DNA from: Antedon mediterranea
Lineage: Eukaryota > Echinodermata > Crinoidea > Comatulida > Antedonidae
Direction of reading: 5' to 3'
Assembly: GCF_964355755.1 (NCBI RefSeq)
Contig: NC_092674.1
Location: 1,929,001 to 1,993,000 of the forward strand
Length of the DNA: 64,000 bases
Shown: one piece after another, positions 39,101-54,100 of the stretch
How positions within the stretch are numbered: position 1 is the stretch's first letter
How the letters are laid out: the number at the start of each line of letters is the position of its first letter
Program-made: the position numbers and the translations under genes
Notes under the pieces: model-generated
Seen by the model: only the letters and a program-made list of their open reading frames with translations
Told to the model about the DNA's origin: nothing
Database searches by the model: none

Positions 39101-42100
39101 TGATAAAGTAAATAATTAATGAACGAACACAGAGTAGATAAAGACGAAAATGGTTGTTTTGGGAGAAGCGGCTTTTTTTCATGTTTCCTCTGGCTACAGA
39201 TAGCCTTCCCTGAAGCTAGAATGAGCGATGTTGGATATCAAAGATGCATCTAATGGTACTTAAATTTGCACAATTCAAGTACACAAACACTATAGGGATT
39301 CGTGTATGATGTGATGCATATAAAGTATTTGAATAGTAAATTTGTAATGTAAAACAGAATACTGGTCGGTATAGCTATGCTCTGATAAAATTGAAATGTA
39401 TACTTTATCTGTCAATATGGCAATTTTTATTTTTACGGCTTACTCAAAAACAAGTAATCTCGTGAAGGTTTATTGTCTTAGTTTATCTTTGAAACAATAG
39501 ATAACATGATGATTACAAATGAATAATGTACATGCATCAGAAACGTGTTATTATTACGTCTAAAAAATGAGTAGAAACGAAAAAGAGGTAAATTTTTTTA
39601 TTTTTTTTTTATTCAATTGAAATCAACAGCAATAATTACCGCCACTAACGGGTTTGATACAAGCAAAGTCAATATGGGATGTTTGAATGTTAGGATATAT
39701 AAAAAAAAATAAATCAAACGTAATATTTATTGGAACCACATAATTTGATTCAATATACGTTACATACAAGTATATTGATGGTATGCATCATTTACTATGA
39801 TCAACTTGCTGCGGTTTATTTTATTCATAAATCAGTTACAGAATGTTGTCTTGAAATATGAGATCATTTTATTATCAAATATGCATGCTATCATGTAGTG
39901 TCCAGCTTAGTGTAGTGGTCAATACTTGTATGCATGCTATCATGTAATATCTACAGTAGCTTAGTGTAGTGGTCAGTATTTTGTAAACATGTTATCATGT
40001 AATGTATAGCTTAGTGTAGTGGTCAGTATTTATGTATGCCATCATGCAATGTTCAGCTAATAGTATAGCGGTCAGTACTTGTATGCGTGCTATCATGTAA
40101 TGTCCAGCTTAGTATAGTGGTCAGTATTTTGTAAGAATGTTATCTTGTAATGCCCACCTTAGTGTACTGTACCAGTCAGTATTTATGTATGCCATCATGC
40201 AATGTCAAGCTTAGTGTAGCGGTCAGTACTTGTATGCATGCTATCATGTAATGTCCACCTTAGGTAGTGGTCAGTATTTTGTAAGCATGTTATCATGTAA
40301 TGCCCACCTTAGTGTACTGTACTGGTCAGTATTTATGTATGCTATCATGCAATGTCCAGCTTAGTGTAGCGGTCAGTACTTGTATACATGCTATCATGTA
40401 ATGTCCAGCTTATTATAGCGGTCAGTATTTTGTATAGGATTGGCTACTGTCCAACTCAACATTTTAAAGTGGTTTGCATCGGCACTATAAACGTACAGTG
40501 AATTTGCTTCTAGTCATTAGCCTTCACATTTTCAATTTTCAATCATTAATTTCAAACGCTTTACACAGTAAATCATGCATACCTTCTTTGCAATAGCTTC
40601 TCTAACACAGAACAAAGCGCATATAGAAGATGTTGTATAATAGCCTATTATGGCATCAAACTCACTAAGTATGTTTTGAATTGGAATTGGAAGATAAAGA
40701 AGCAATACTGTATTAAGTTGTACCAATTGCTTGGAAAAAAATGAATGAGAACTGAACAGAACAAAGATACAGCATAAGTCACATACATTAAACACATTTT
40801 CTTATTTTATTTTTTTAGCAGCAGGTCTTTGTGGGCAGCACTTGGCCTGAATGTCTCTTGTTGGGAACCCTTGCTGTTAGACCTACCAACGAGAATGTTA
40901 CAATCAAAGAACTGGATTACTGGAAATCCTCAATAAAGCCAATACTAAAGATGTTTTACATAATTCATTACAATGCAAAGATACATGAATTATTATACAC
41001 CACAGGGACCTAGAATACTAATAAAATATGGGTGACATCTGCTACATAAATATTAATTATGCATATTCAGCCTCATATATATTTATTGCGATTTAAAAAT
41101 TAATTTGATTGATGCACGACGAATTCCCTACAAAAGTTTTTGTTTTGTTTCATTGACCATTGATGATAATCATCATAGCTCTGTCTACACTATCAAACCT
41201 TATGTGATATGCCCATATATGGACATGATGATGTCATATCACTAGCATATTTGGCACATCACACCTTTTTTTTTGTCAAACTAGTTTGGTGATAGTGTAG
41301 ACAGAGCTTTACTTTGTATGTTTGGGGACCTCACAGAAGCTCATTAAAATCTTCAATATGGACCAAAATATTAATTAGCCGCTGTCGCTATCTGAATTTT
41401 ATTCTGCTCAGTTTCATTAAATTTAAAATATCTAGTTAATATAATAAGTAATAAACCATTTTAAAAAGCATCCTACTATAAATAATTAAAAGTAAAACAT
41501 TTTAAAATACTGCCAGATAATTTTCTATTTTTATAGAAATATTTTTTAATTATCAAATGGTGAATATAATCGTACATAATTATTATCAAATTAATGATGC
41601 ACCCTATGATTTAGCTTTAAAAGAATGATAACAAATGAACTTGGAAGAAGCAAGTCCCACAAACATCTGTTCAATAGTAACAAAATGCATGCATGCTATT
41701 TAATTCAAATGTTATTGTAAATTATCATTCACATATTATTACCAAAACACACTGACATTCCATCGTGAGCTGCAGCAGCTCTCTGCGGCATTTGGCTATA
41801 ACTACTACCAAGGCATTGGAATTATGAAATATTAACTGAAGAGGTAGTTGTATAAATCATCTATGTTAACTAGATGCTGCCAGGTCTACCCATGTATCAC
41901 CGTTTCACCCCATGTTTCCAATTTACCATTGCTAAGTAACAGTGGCATAAACCTGCTTAGTAGTACTAGATCATTCAAATTATCTAACCCAGTTGTGTTC
42001 ATTATTTTGATGTTTTTAGATCCAAGACACAATTTGATATCTCATACAAAAGGCATTTTTCTTAACTAATAATGCATTAATATATTATATATTAATAAAT

Positions 42101-45100
42101 TACTAGTGAAGAAAAATATGGAGTACAGTAGTAGTATTTTTTTTTTATCTCCATTGGAGCAAATATTTAAATAAGATTTTCACTACTTAAATAACCTATA
42201 TTTTAACCTATCTATCTGGACTTTGAAATTACGTTCTCCAAATTCAACACTTAATAGATAGACACTAGATTAGCATGTTGCAATCACTTGGTTTTTTCCA
42301 GTTTTTGACAGCTGTCCTATGATAAATTGATTAAAACAAGTTGTGAAACATAAAAGGTCTCACCTTTATCTAACAACAGTATTACTGAGAGGTCAATAAT
42401 ATTTGATGAGGTCACTAGAATGTATGTACCTTTTAAGTAGGGCTACTTGAGAATATGTAACCATGATATGTAAACTCAATATTGTGTTGAATGAATTTCA
42501 AACCATTTTTTCCTGTGTAAAAACATAGAATATGTAAACTGCAGCTCCCTCAAAGTTCACCATATGGTAGACGGTTTATGTTAAAATATTACGATTAAAC
42601 CAATGTGAACAATTTTATGATGGAAAAACTGGTCAACAGCAAGTCTAAAGCTCTGTCTACACTATCAAACTAGTTTGACAAAAAAATGTGATGTGCCCAA
42701 ATATGGTAGTGATATGCCTAAATATAGTAGTGATAAGTGATATGACATCATCGTGTCCATATATGGACACACAGACGGTTCTTTCGTTTAATTTCATAGA
42801 AGTAATCTATTCCTTAACTTATCATTTTTCTGATGTCATAATTTGATCTCTATAGGAAGCTTGTGTGGCTGATCACCTTATAGATGACTTAGGGATGCCT
42901 CCAAGCCGAATCATTAATTATCACCTGTCCTGTAAATTTTAATTAACATCTGATCTATCAAAGATATGGGTCAACTTAACATGTGATTAATTGGGTTGCT
43001 ATGGTAATAAATTGTTTAGTTTAATTGGTTTTTCTCCATGACAACTGACAAATTACTATTTCTAATGGGTTAAGGATTTTAAATAATATTAACTGGTAGT
43101 ATTTTAAGTAACTATTTCTACAAATAAACTACTTTAGTCTTTAATGTCTACCTACAACAGTATTTGAATCTTCCATCATTGAAATTAAAAATTACATTAT
43201 ACAAATCCTACATTATAGCAAAAAATCACAATGCCAGATGTTTATTATTAATATTAATGTAAAATATTACCAAATGTAACAGACAATGGTATGTTTTAAT
43301 AATTAAGTTCAATGGTTCAAATGACAATACACATATTGATTGCCTATAGCTTTCGTTTTCTATTGTGTTGTGTTTTATTTCTCAATCTTAATATATATAA
43401 TAACTCCTTCCTGTATTTATGAGAAATTTTCTTTAAATTGGCTATTTAGTTGTTGGAAAATACTAAAAATAGAAGCAAAAAGAACAACATGAATATAAAC
43501 CATTGTCATCACAGTTATACCCTGACTTCAATGAAAAAATCCATGTGATACTAAAGCATCCAACCATCTCTCCCAAAACTGGATACCCTTTTCACCCAAA
43601 ACTGGACACCCTTCTCTCCCAAAACTGGACACCCTTCTCTCCCAAAACTGGACACACTTCTCTGCCAAAACTGGACACCCTTCTCTCCCAAAACTGGACA
43701 TCTTTGGGATGAGGCAAAATATTTAGGTTCTCTCCTTCCTGTTTCTTTCCCTGTTATTACTCAGTATTAAACATGTATTTATTACTAATATCCTTTTACT
43801 GTATTGCTGTATTCATTGGTCTAATCTTATAATAGTACTTTCTAAACCTTGAGGACTAGTATTAGACAGTAATAGAAAAGGCAAATGTTTACCCTAATTA
43901 ATATTCATGACTTTAATCCAAATCCATCAATTGTTGTAATACTGCATTGTGCTTTGGTACACAGAGCATACAGTACAATCACTTCTTACTTTCTAAGTTT
44001 ACTAACTGTATAATTCCTCTATCTACTGTAAATTACTACCAGTGGTATCCAATAAAAACTAAAATATATTTATGAGTATCTTGTGAGCATATCTTGTAGG
44101 GTTGAATGAAGTTCATATATGATATTAATATACTGGTCAACATATTTGCTCTACATTTAACAATATAGAGTATCTGGTTCTTGAATATTCTTCGATTCGG
44201 TACAACAAACCACAATTGACAATATGAGGATAAATAAAGTTTTTGTTAGTACTATAGACCAATATTATTGGTAACTTGCAAAATGTAAATAAAAATTCAA
44301 CTCTCCCAATACTGGACACCTTTGGGCTGGCCTATTGTCTGGTTTTCTGGAAAGTCTGGTATTCCGAATGTGTTTCTATTAGTAATGGTAAAAAAGTCTG
44401 GTTTTGGGAGAGTCGACTTTTTTAATAATGATAATTCTCATTATACAGAACATTTAATAGATAATAATCAAAAACTAATACAAAAGCTACCTGTCTCCTA
44501 AAAAACAGACACTGTATCTCCAATCTATTAGTGAGTGACAGGATTGAGCCTAGGCTTGCATGTAGGTCATTTATGTGACAGGTATGATCAATATAAAGTA
44601 GTGGTTTGAAGGAATATCCAAGGCTATCTCCATTCAGATGAGACAGGCCTGTCAGACAAAATTACTACAAATGAGGACAGATGTAAAATCATCCCAACCA
44701 ATCACAGAGATTGTTGATTTATTATCAATTTTGGTATTGTACAAAATATTGGAAATTTATATATCAAAACATGTCAATCAATCATCATTCTTTGACATTA
44801 TCTTGATTATTGAAACCATGGAAACTGGCAAAAGATGAGAGTAAAATAATGGTTCAGTTCAATCTAATTCCTTAATGTTCAGACTACTGTACTTGTAGTA
44901 TATCTGAGAAGACATGGGCCAAATACTGTAGTTTTCATTTTCAAATACTGTATAGTATAGTAATATAAAATTGTTTAGACAGAACAATGTTCCCAGAATT
45001 ATAGGTTGGTTGTAGTGTTATGTATATTTCTCTCATTCATTTGACGGGAAAGTGTTGCCTTTAATCGATTAGTAGGTGTTTCTAGAAGGGAATTGTCCAC

Positions 45101-48100
45101 AATTTACAAAATAAAAATATTCCATTTTATTTGTAAATTAAGAAAGAAATGTTAAATTAATTTTGTTTTTTCAATTGCAGCAATTTACTTAAACTACACA
45201 GTATAATACTAGTATTAATCATACTGTATATATTGGAAGGTTGACTAATTATCTTATTCATAAGCTTGAACATTGATCATCTACAGAAAAGGGTTAATTT
45301 AAAGTCAGGTGTTCTGGTTCACTTGAAGAAATTAACATTAATCAATCCAAATGTCCATGGAGGATAAACCATATTAAGGTCGCATTTGCAATTAAAAAGA
45401 CTAAATTCCACAATTATGAAAATATAACATTTAAATCATCTATTATATTAAAACAAATTATTATTTGTTTCAATTAAAATCCAACTACGGTAAACATATT
45501 TCCCTTGAATATCTTAAAACAAATGTAACTGTCCTACTTTTTAAATTTAAAATTTATATTTTCAATTATTATCTGCTTATATTTCACACATATTTTTCAA
45601 GAGGTGTTAGATGTAATACTCAATACAACATCAAATAATAAATCTTCAATATAAAGTTTTATAGAACCAAATTATATTTTCATTTTGGATATCATTTTTT
45701 TTCATAAAAAAAAATAATTTTAAAACAATTTGAGAACAAAATTTGTTGAAACATTCTTTTATCATATTTGGTAATCTGTACAATACAAAAGGTATTATTA
45801 GATAAAGTGGACTGCATATATTATATATCTTGCCTAAATGAACTGTCTAACACAGAATCCAGGTTTATTATCATAGCTGGTTTCATACAAATTGCTAATA
45901 AAATATGATACATACTATCAATATCATGTTAACACACATTGTTTTGTAGAATAATATTACATAACTAACCCCTAACCCACAACACTCGCTGCAACCAAAA
46001 TCTCCCATTTTTGGGGTTTTCCTAAACTTCTGCCTGAAAGTCTTTTCCATCAACATGAATTGAAAATGTTGTTTAATATGTATTTGGTGACTCCTAAGTT
46101 CCATTTTCTGAACATGGGGAATGAGCTGTTAGTGTACTTAAATCCTGATTTCCCTAAACCTCTTCCTGAATTTCTTTCTCTTTTCATGAATTGAAAAAGT
46201 ACAAAATGTAGTTTTTAAATATTAAAATATGTAACGGTAAAGGTGAATACATATATTCTTTCTGAACATTGGGAATGAGCGGTTATTGTACCAAGCCTGA
46301 GCATTATGTGGTAGTAGGATAGCCAGTTCTTTTCCATACTGCCTTTAGTATAAAGGTAGGTAGTAATTTACAGCTGAGTGGACAATGAGTTCTGATCACG
46401 AATTGAACCCAGGTCCTTCAGTATGATTGATAGTCAAATGTCCTGAAAGTTTTATGTTGCTGTGTACTCATTTCAAATGACTATCATTGGTTGTCTAGAC
46501 TTTCTATATTTAAAAATATATTATATTTAAACCACATTTAAAAGTCTATTAGTTACATTTTGTCAACAACTTTGCAACAGGAAGTGCATTGAACCAAAGA
46601 TCCACAAATATCCACTTCTGCATATATTTAACTACTGTACATACAGAATACGGGGCGACAAAGCTGTCATATTTGGAAGACAGAGATATCTCAGTATAGA
46701 CATCAATTGCCGAAATCTGGATCAAGGGGAGTGCTAACATAGAATAATTATTATAGTTGTCAAAAACAGATATTAAAAACTAGTTCATAATTTCATTTTA
46801 GCTGTTAAAGAAGGGGGAGTGCGTGCTCCTAGTGTTCCCTTCTGGATTCACCCCTGATATCTCCATTGCAAAATGCAGAACAAGCTCTTGTTGTGAGGTT
46901 TACTTCCAAATAGTCCCAATTAATGCCACCCTGAATCTATCTGTTGTCATTCTCACCCTAAAGCTATTTTCTTTTTCACATCATTTTCCATTAATTGTTC
47001 AAAGAAACCTTCTAGTCTACCAAGGTGAGATTTAGTAATGAATCTGTTGGTTTCACTTGGAAAATTATGATAATTTGAAGATATACTGTAACAAGCCAAT
47101 ACTTGGCTAAACCTAAGGGAGAGTGCCAATACAAAGATAAAAGTTGCTTGAATATCCCTAAAAAATAGTTGACTAATCCAGAATTTCCTAAATATTTAAA
47201 ATGTACATTACGCACTATAATGTGTAAAGTAATTTAATTTAAAGCCAAACATAATTATATTAAAACACATCAATGGAAATCAAACACAAGAACCTTACAA
47301 GTCAGTCACTGTTGTCAACTGGCCCCTGAACAAACATTGTAAAACCAATCAATTATGTGACATCGATAATGTTTTTATTACACTAACATAGTTTTGTGTC
47401 ATAATAATTGCCAAGACCAAACAAATCACCCAGGTTGATTATACATACAGCAAATAATGTACACATGTAGCATTAGCAGAATACAATGCTTTAACAATTC
47501 TACAGCAATTCTACAATACAACAGTCAATGCTTTACACTAAGCGGAATTCTAATAACACAGTGTTTCATGCTTTGGTGATACTGTATCAATTAATTATGT
47601 TGAGAAGTACATGTAAAGAGATTAACGAGTCTCTATCACAGGTGATGCTTAGGTACTGTAGAGAGAAGCGATCTACACAGCAAGATAATACAATGAGAAC
47701 TACTACAGCCAACTCTCCCAATACTGGACACCTTGGGGTTGAGATAATAATATGTCTAGTTTTCTGGAAGTGTGGTATTCGGAATGTGTTTTTAAAGGTG
47801 ACAAAATAATTTGGAACCTTTTGGACCTTAATTGAGAAAAGTCTTTGGGAGAGTTTTTGGTTTTCAGAGAGTTCAGTATTCGGAGAGTTGACTGTATTCC
47901 AAAATAGCTGTTGATGTAGAGATGTTTCTATAGTATAAATGCATTGAAGATTAGACTATATTCAGAGGTCTTAATTTATCAACCAAAACCAAGCTAATCT
48001 AATGTTATATATTATATATAATCAATGTCCATTTACATTAAAGAAAAAGTTATTTCCAAATATCAAAATTATCATCTAAAATTGACCTAATGATGCTTAA

Positions 48101-51100
48101 AAGCTTTGAAATTTTGGTTTTTGTAGAAAAAAAAAATGTTGTAGAACATAACATAAAAATGTAATGTTGTATTCATGCTATTTTCTGATCGACATAATGT
48201 GAACTACTTCAGGTCAGAGTAAACTCATTACCCTACAGTTAAACTGTACAGTGTAATAGACAGAAAACCAGACACAAATGTCTGTAAGTAATTATACATT
48301 ATCAATATTAATAGCTATTTCTTTATGATTAAAGGCTGAACTTGCTTCCTATTTTCTATACAGTGACAGATTTTATTGCAAACACATCAAATTAAAAGAA
48401 AGTATCTTGTATTGTGTACTGTCTGTAGAATTAAAATGTAATAGAAGTTTACACAAGCATAAGATGAGTGGAATGGTACTGAAAATACATCCTTTATATT
48501 GTACAATGGTGTTGGTTGTCCGAGTCTTCTTGAGGGTGTGGTTCAAAGACTGTACCATTTATAAAGAGAGATGTTCAATAAATTTTATAATTTACTAGTT
48601 TCTAGCTCTTTGAGAATAGGCAGTTATTGGTTTATCCAAAAACATAGGAACGAAATAGAAATTGCACAATGCAAGTGTAATTGATATTATTTTATTATTA
48701 GTATTATACTGAAGGTTAGAAAATCATAAAAAAGATAAATACTACATAAAAATTATAATGAGGATGAGGATAATTGGAGTAAAGAACAGCTTTTGTGTTT
48801 AATCTATTTTTATTACATAAAATAATCATTCTGAATGTGATGTATATATGCATCAAGGTTATCATAACAATATTAATTGTTATGAGTCACTTGACCTTAC
48901 ATAACCTTTGAATATTTGACCTTGTCTAAAATGTGCTCATGAATAATTTAAACATTAAGTAGTAAATAAAATATTTTTATTAAAGATAAATGATTAATAT
49001 GAAAGATGAAAATAAAAGAATAAAAATACTTTAATTATAGAATTTTATCAAGACAATGCATTTTGAACACAATTAAATTATAGATGTGTCGGTGTCTTTA
49101 GCTTCAGTTGATTAATGGAATTTTATGACAGACTTGAGGCTACAGTGTAGGCCAGGCCGATTAATTACCATACCTGAATAGACAATACGACCAGTATTGT
49201 ATATTCTGCTAATTGAAACCAAACTCTTACTAGAAATACTAGCCAACAGTTCTATACAGTAGCTGTATTATAACAAAAAATGTCCAGCTGAAATAAACAA
49301 ACGTAAACAGTTACTAATAGACATAAACACAGTTAGTAACTGAAACCATTGATGGATGAATTAGAACAGTATAATGAATACTACTAAGGGAAATAGTACA
49401 GTATTGAGGAGAAGTATTGCAGTGTTGTTTATATGGTGAATGTGATAGACTCATTTATGGTGAAGATCTTGTTAATCCTATCAATTACAGCTTTAATAAT
49501 ACTGTTTACACACAGAGCACAAAGGCTAGATAAACATAGAACAATCAAGTGTTAGCAATATCCATAAAAGTCTCATATCATTTGCATTAAAGTATTAATA
49601 GGACCTGTTCACACATAGCCAATATAATCAGGTTTTACAGCCCGTTTGTATTTCCACAAATAGGTAAAAAAACATCAAAAGCTAGGCTAGTTTTAGACCT
49701 ATTTACCATTACTTCGGTTGATGATTCGTAGTTTAAAAGGGCACTCCTCTCTTTGGCTTATAGTACCTAATCCAAAGTCCTTTCATTCAGAGCTAATTTG
49801 TTAAATTAGTCCTTTAATAGCCAGAATATACTTGTGGTAGAAATGGCATTGCGTTAATGCAGTCACTATAGAGATATCATAATGAGACTTACAATTTTAA
49901 ATAGCCTTCACATTGTGATGAAAATAGGTGTCTAGAAACTGTGATATAGATACGGTACTCAGTAGAATAATGTGGCTTTGTGGTAGGGTACCTATCTTAA
50001 TATCAAGAAGCTGGGGTTCGAATCTTGCCAGAAAATTTAAAAAATTATATTTTTATTGATTTCATAATGAAATGATATTAATGTTTGCGTATTTAGTATT
50101 GTTTACATAAATTTAAATCACATCAAATTTAAAATATGGAATTGGATTCTGTATGTGATGTAAAATTCATAATTTCATCTTTTATGATTTGCAAATATAA
50201 GCCATAATTCATCCTAGATTAAGAAGATTATCCTGTGTCAACTAACAAAGGCATTTGATATAATATTCACAGCTGTACGCAAAACCATTCCCTCTAAGCA
50301 CTGCTGAAAATGCATTTACTAGCCGACAAAACAAAATGCTTTGACTCCGTCCGCCTAGAAAAATGTATACTCTAGTCAAAATCAAAGCAGAGATTTGCTT
50401 TTTTGCCACAAATGAAAACTATGAAAACTTTACCAACTAGTACCAAAGGTCCCCACAAGTGCATCTGTAAAGAGATTTATTTCTGCCTGCTAAAATATAA
50501 ATTAAATAGGCTATCTATGCTGGCTTGTCTAGTCAAAAGGGCCGCACACAAGCAGAAGGCGATAGATTTATTTTCTCCACATAGCTGAATCCATTAGATA
50601 GTATCATAAATCGTAGGCTAGTATGAGGTCAATAATGACACTGACCTAACAAGTTTGACCGCACACCCCATAAAGATGTCCAAATCGGTTGATTGATGCT
50701 CATCTACAATAATGGATGTCCACAAGTCACTCATTTGTTCTCATCATATTTCAAAAATCAAATTATATCCAAGATTTTTACATGCTTATTGAATGATAGT
50801 AGTAGCAGAATCAAGTATGTGGTATTGCTATTGGCAATTTGACTTGCTAACTGAAAGGTTTAATGCCATTAGAAGTTCATAAAGTTTAAATGAAAACAAA
50901 AAGTCATTGTAATTCAAAGTGTACAAGTCTACATTAACTGTCATATATACTATATACTTTACTTTACAAATTACACAGTTTGATATTTTCTAAAAATCAA
51001 TTCATAATCTTCAATGCATCTTAAATATAATTTCCCATGTTCAATCTGTTTCCGTATTGATTTTTAAATGTCTGTTTTGGTTTGAACATTTTAGTTGTTT

Positions 51101-54100
51101 TTCATTCCTGATTTTTGTACAGTTCATGAAAGTACAGTAGACCTCTAGAAAATGTCTGTATGTTGGATGATGTAAAAATGAGGACAGATTTGGCATGTAG
51201 GTTTATTAGACATACACAGTGTAGCCTATTTCCTTTTATATATCTGATAAAAAAAAAGTTCTTAATACAAATCATTCAAACACTGACATGACACACATCT
51301 CAGTAGGTTTTGTAATACAGTGTATATCATATTTAGTTATCCAGTAGAATACAGGCGTCAGGACCCATTTAGATTCTCCCCCTATCTTCAGTACTTAATC
51401 TGTTCCTTCACCTTTTATATTACAGTAACTCTTCCAATACTGGACCCCTCTGGGCTGGCTAAACATGTCTGGTTTTCTGTAAAGTATTGTACTCAGAATG
51501 TGTTTTATTTTATTTAACGGTAAAGAGAAATTTGGGACCTTTTGGAAAAGTCTAGTTATTGAAGATTTTCGGGTTTTCAGATTCAAAGAATCCGGTGTTG
51601 GGAGAGTTGACTGTACAACAAATCACATAATTCAAAACAGAATGTCATAGCCTGCTACTATTTTCATTGAAAACACTTTTGAACTCATCATGGCGGAATG
51701 CCTGTCTACAAAGTAATCAAGATGAACAGTTTACCTTTGGCTTTTTGAAATTCTATAGTTTGCTAAGTACCAAATGAATACCAAATCCATCAATATTATC
51801 GAGGAGAAATATAGCAGAAATGATTGAGTGCTATGATTTTATGGCAGTAGAATCACTTTGAATCATCTGGGCGGCAACTATCGCTACATGAAGAGCAAGG
51901 TTCCGAGTTAATGGGGGATTAATTATTTTCTTTTTAGAACTAATAATAATGTTTTTAATACATTTTTATAATTCAATTCACATTTATTTAATTAAAAAAA
52001 AGCATGGATCTTAAGATCTGCCAACATCACACTATGTGACAAAAAAATGTGATGTGCTCATATATGGACATGATGTTTACCACCATATCACTACCACATT
52101 TGGGCATATCACCACCATATTTGGGTACATCAAATTTTTTTTTGTCAAACTAGTTTGATAGTGTAGACAGAGCATTACAAAAGAAAAAAAAAATATGACT
52201 CTGTAAACAGTGTAATATATAGAATAGTAATTACAGTTGGCTTTAATACGAGTAATTCTAATTTTCTAATTTGAAACTTAAATTACTTTGGACGATCCCT
52301 TTATAAATATATTGGAGTTCCTATTAAGTCAATTATAAATTCATTATCAAAATGATTATTTTAATTGTTTGAAAATGTTAAACTCATTAATGTTGTCTCT
52401 CAATTACTAATGCAGGCACTTAAAACATCATGTGAATGTAATTCCATTTTAAACACATAATAACACCAAGTAAGGAGACAAATACAGTAAAGTACATTAT
52501 ACAGTAGTTCATACGATAGATTAGAACACATTAGATTTGCAAGTTCAGGACAAAATGCACAATAATACAAAATTATAGTAGTTATATAATCATTGAAGAT
52601 GGAATGTTGGCCTAGAATTGTATGCTACAAATATTCACCCTTATACTGTACATGTATATGCATCTTATATTGTAGATTGTGCAACTTTTTTTTTAAATTT
52701 TAACTCTAGCAAGCAATGAAATGTATCCACCTATACTAATGTATTTTCTAGTATAAACCACTGTGACAACAAAAATGTAATTGTTATCTTTGTATTCATT
52801 CCTCATTTACTTGATTCTCATTGTCATAATGATAATTCCTATCAAAAACCTCTTTGAGAATATGCGTTACATTTATAAGCTTGGAAATTTGTAAACAATT
52901 AAAATGAATAATCTTTGTTTATCTTCATGAATCGCCATCTCCGTGGCTACCACCAACAAGCCTGTATACAGTTATTATCAAAACTGACTACAAATTAGAC
53001 GTATCATTAACAAGAAAAGAAGCTAGCTCTCACATACATTAGGCCCTGTTGTAGTAGTAGTAGACAAATATCAAATATCAGTTTCCACTGAAAAATTCCT
53101 ACGTAGTACAAAGAAGGCTTGGTTTCGGAAATGTAGTAGCAAGATCTAAAGTCTACCTACACTATCAAACTAGTTGACAAAAAAGTGTGATGTGCCTAAA
53201 CATGGTAGTGATCATCATCATGTTCATGGGTCACATCATATTTTTTTGTCACATAAAGTTTGATAGTGTAGACAGAGCTTAACAAAGTTTCTATTCTAAA
53301 GTCAATAGGCACTATATCTTGTAAGGTAAAGCTATGGAAGAGCTACTGTTATCATATAGACAGGTGGAGCTGACGGAACCAGTAAGACGGCAATCAAAAC
53401 CAACAAATTTCAAATCAAGCTATCAGATGATAACAGCAGGCTTCTATAGTTAAAAACAACAAATTCAAGTATTTGCTAAGATCGGATTTAGATGAAGATA
53501 TAGATAAATCATATTTAGATCCTATTTTTGAATCTGATTTTTAGGAATGATATTTGGTTTGAACACAAGATTTGATTTAAAAGAACAAGATACAGAATAT
53601 AATTATGTTTTAGATTAATATAATTATTAACTATTATTTAATGCCAAAACTAAATTTTTTTAATGTAAATTAAATAGTAACATACACAAATAATTTGTTG
53701 TAATTTTGTTTTAAACTCGCATATTAATAGTGATTTTTACCTGACTTATGGAAAGGGTTTTCCTCACAAATAAGAAAAACTAAATTTATTGTAAATTCCT
53801 AAGTATGTCACAAATAGATTGATCTAACAAAATCTTTACAACAATGGATCAACTAAAACGTGGAAAATTGAAGTTTACTGTACTCAAGCTAACAATGTAT
53901 CAGAAATAATCACCCTCAAGTCATTCAATGTATATTAAGTAATTTGAATTAAACTTTTAGGAAATTACTTTGCTTATGGTAAAGTACCACAGGGCATGTT
54001 AACAATGCTTTAACTATAGATCTAATTATCTATGGATTAGACTGGGTACAATAAGCAACTTAAGTTCAGTATTAGGCATTCCAGGCAGCTCCAGTACTTT

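Noticed and set aside
39881-40434. CRISPR-like array
   Set aside because: Units are contiguous diverged monomers with no unique spacers, and the genome is animal.
40831-41013. 60-codon ORF starting MGSTWPECLLLG
   Set aside because: Looks somewhat coding-like, but there is no family resemblance, and no partner exon could be found.
43503-43712. 69-codon ORF with repeated LSQNWTPFSPK
   Set aside because: A by-product of the 23-base minisatellite; no start context or family resemblance.
49965-50040. tRNA gene
   Set aside because: A and B boxes are recognisable but the cloverleaf stems do not pair.
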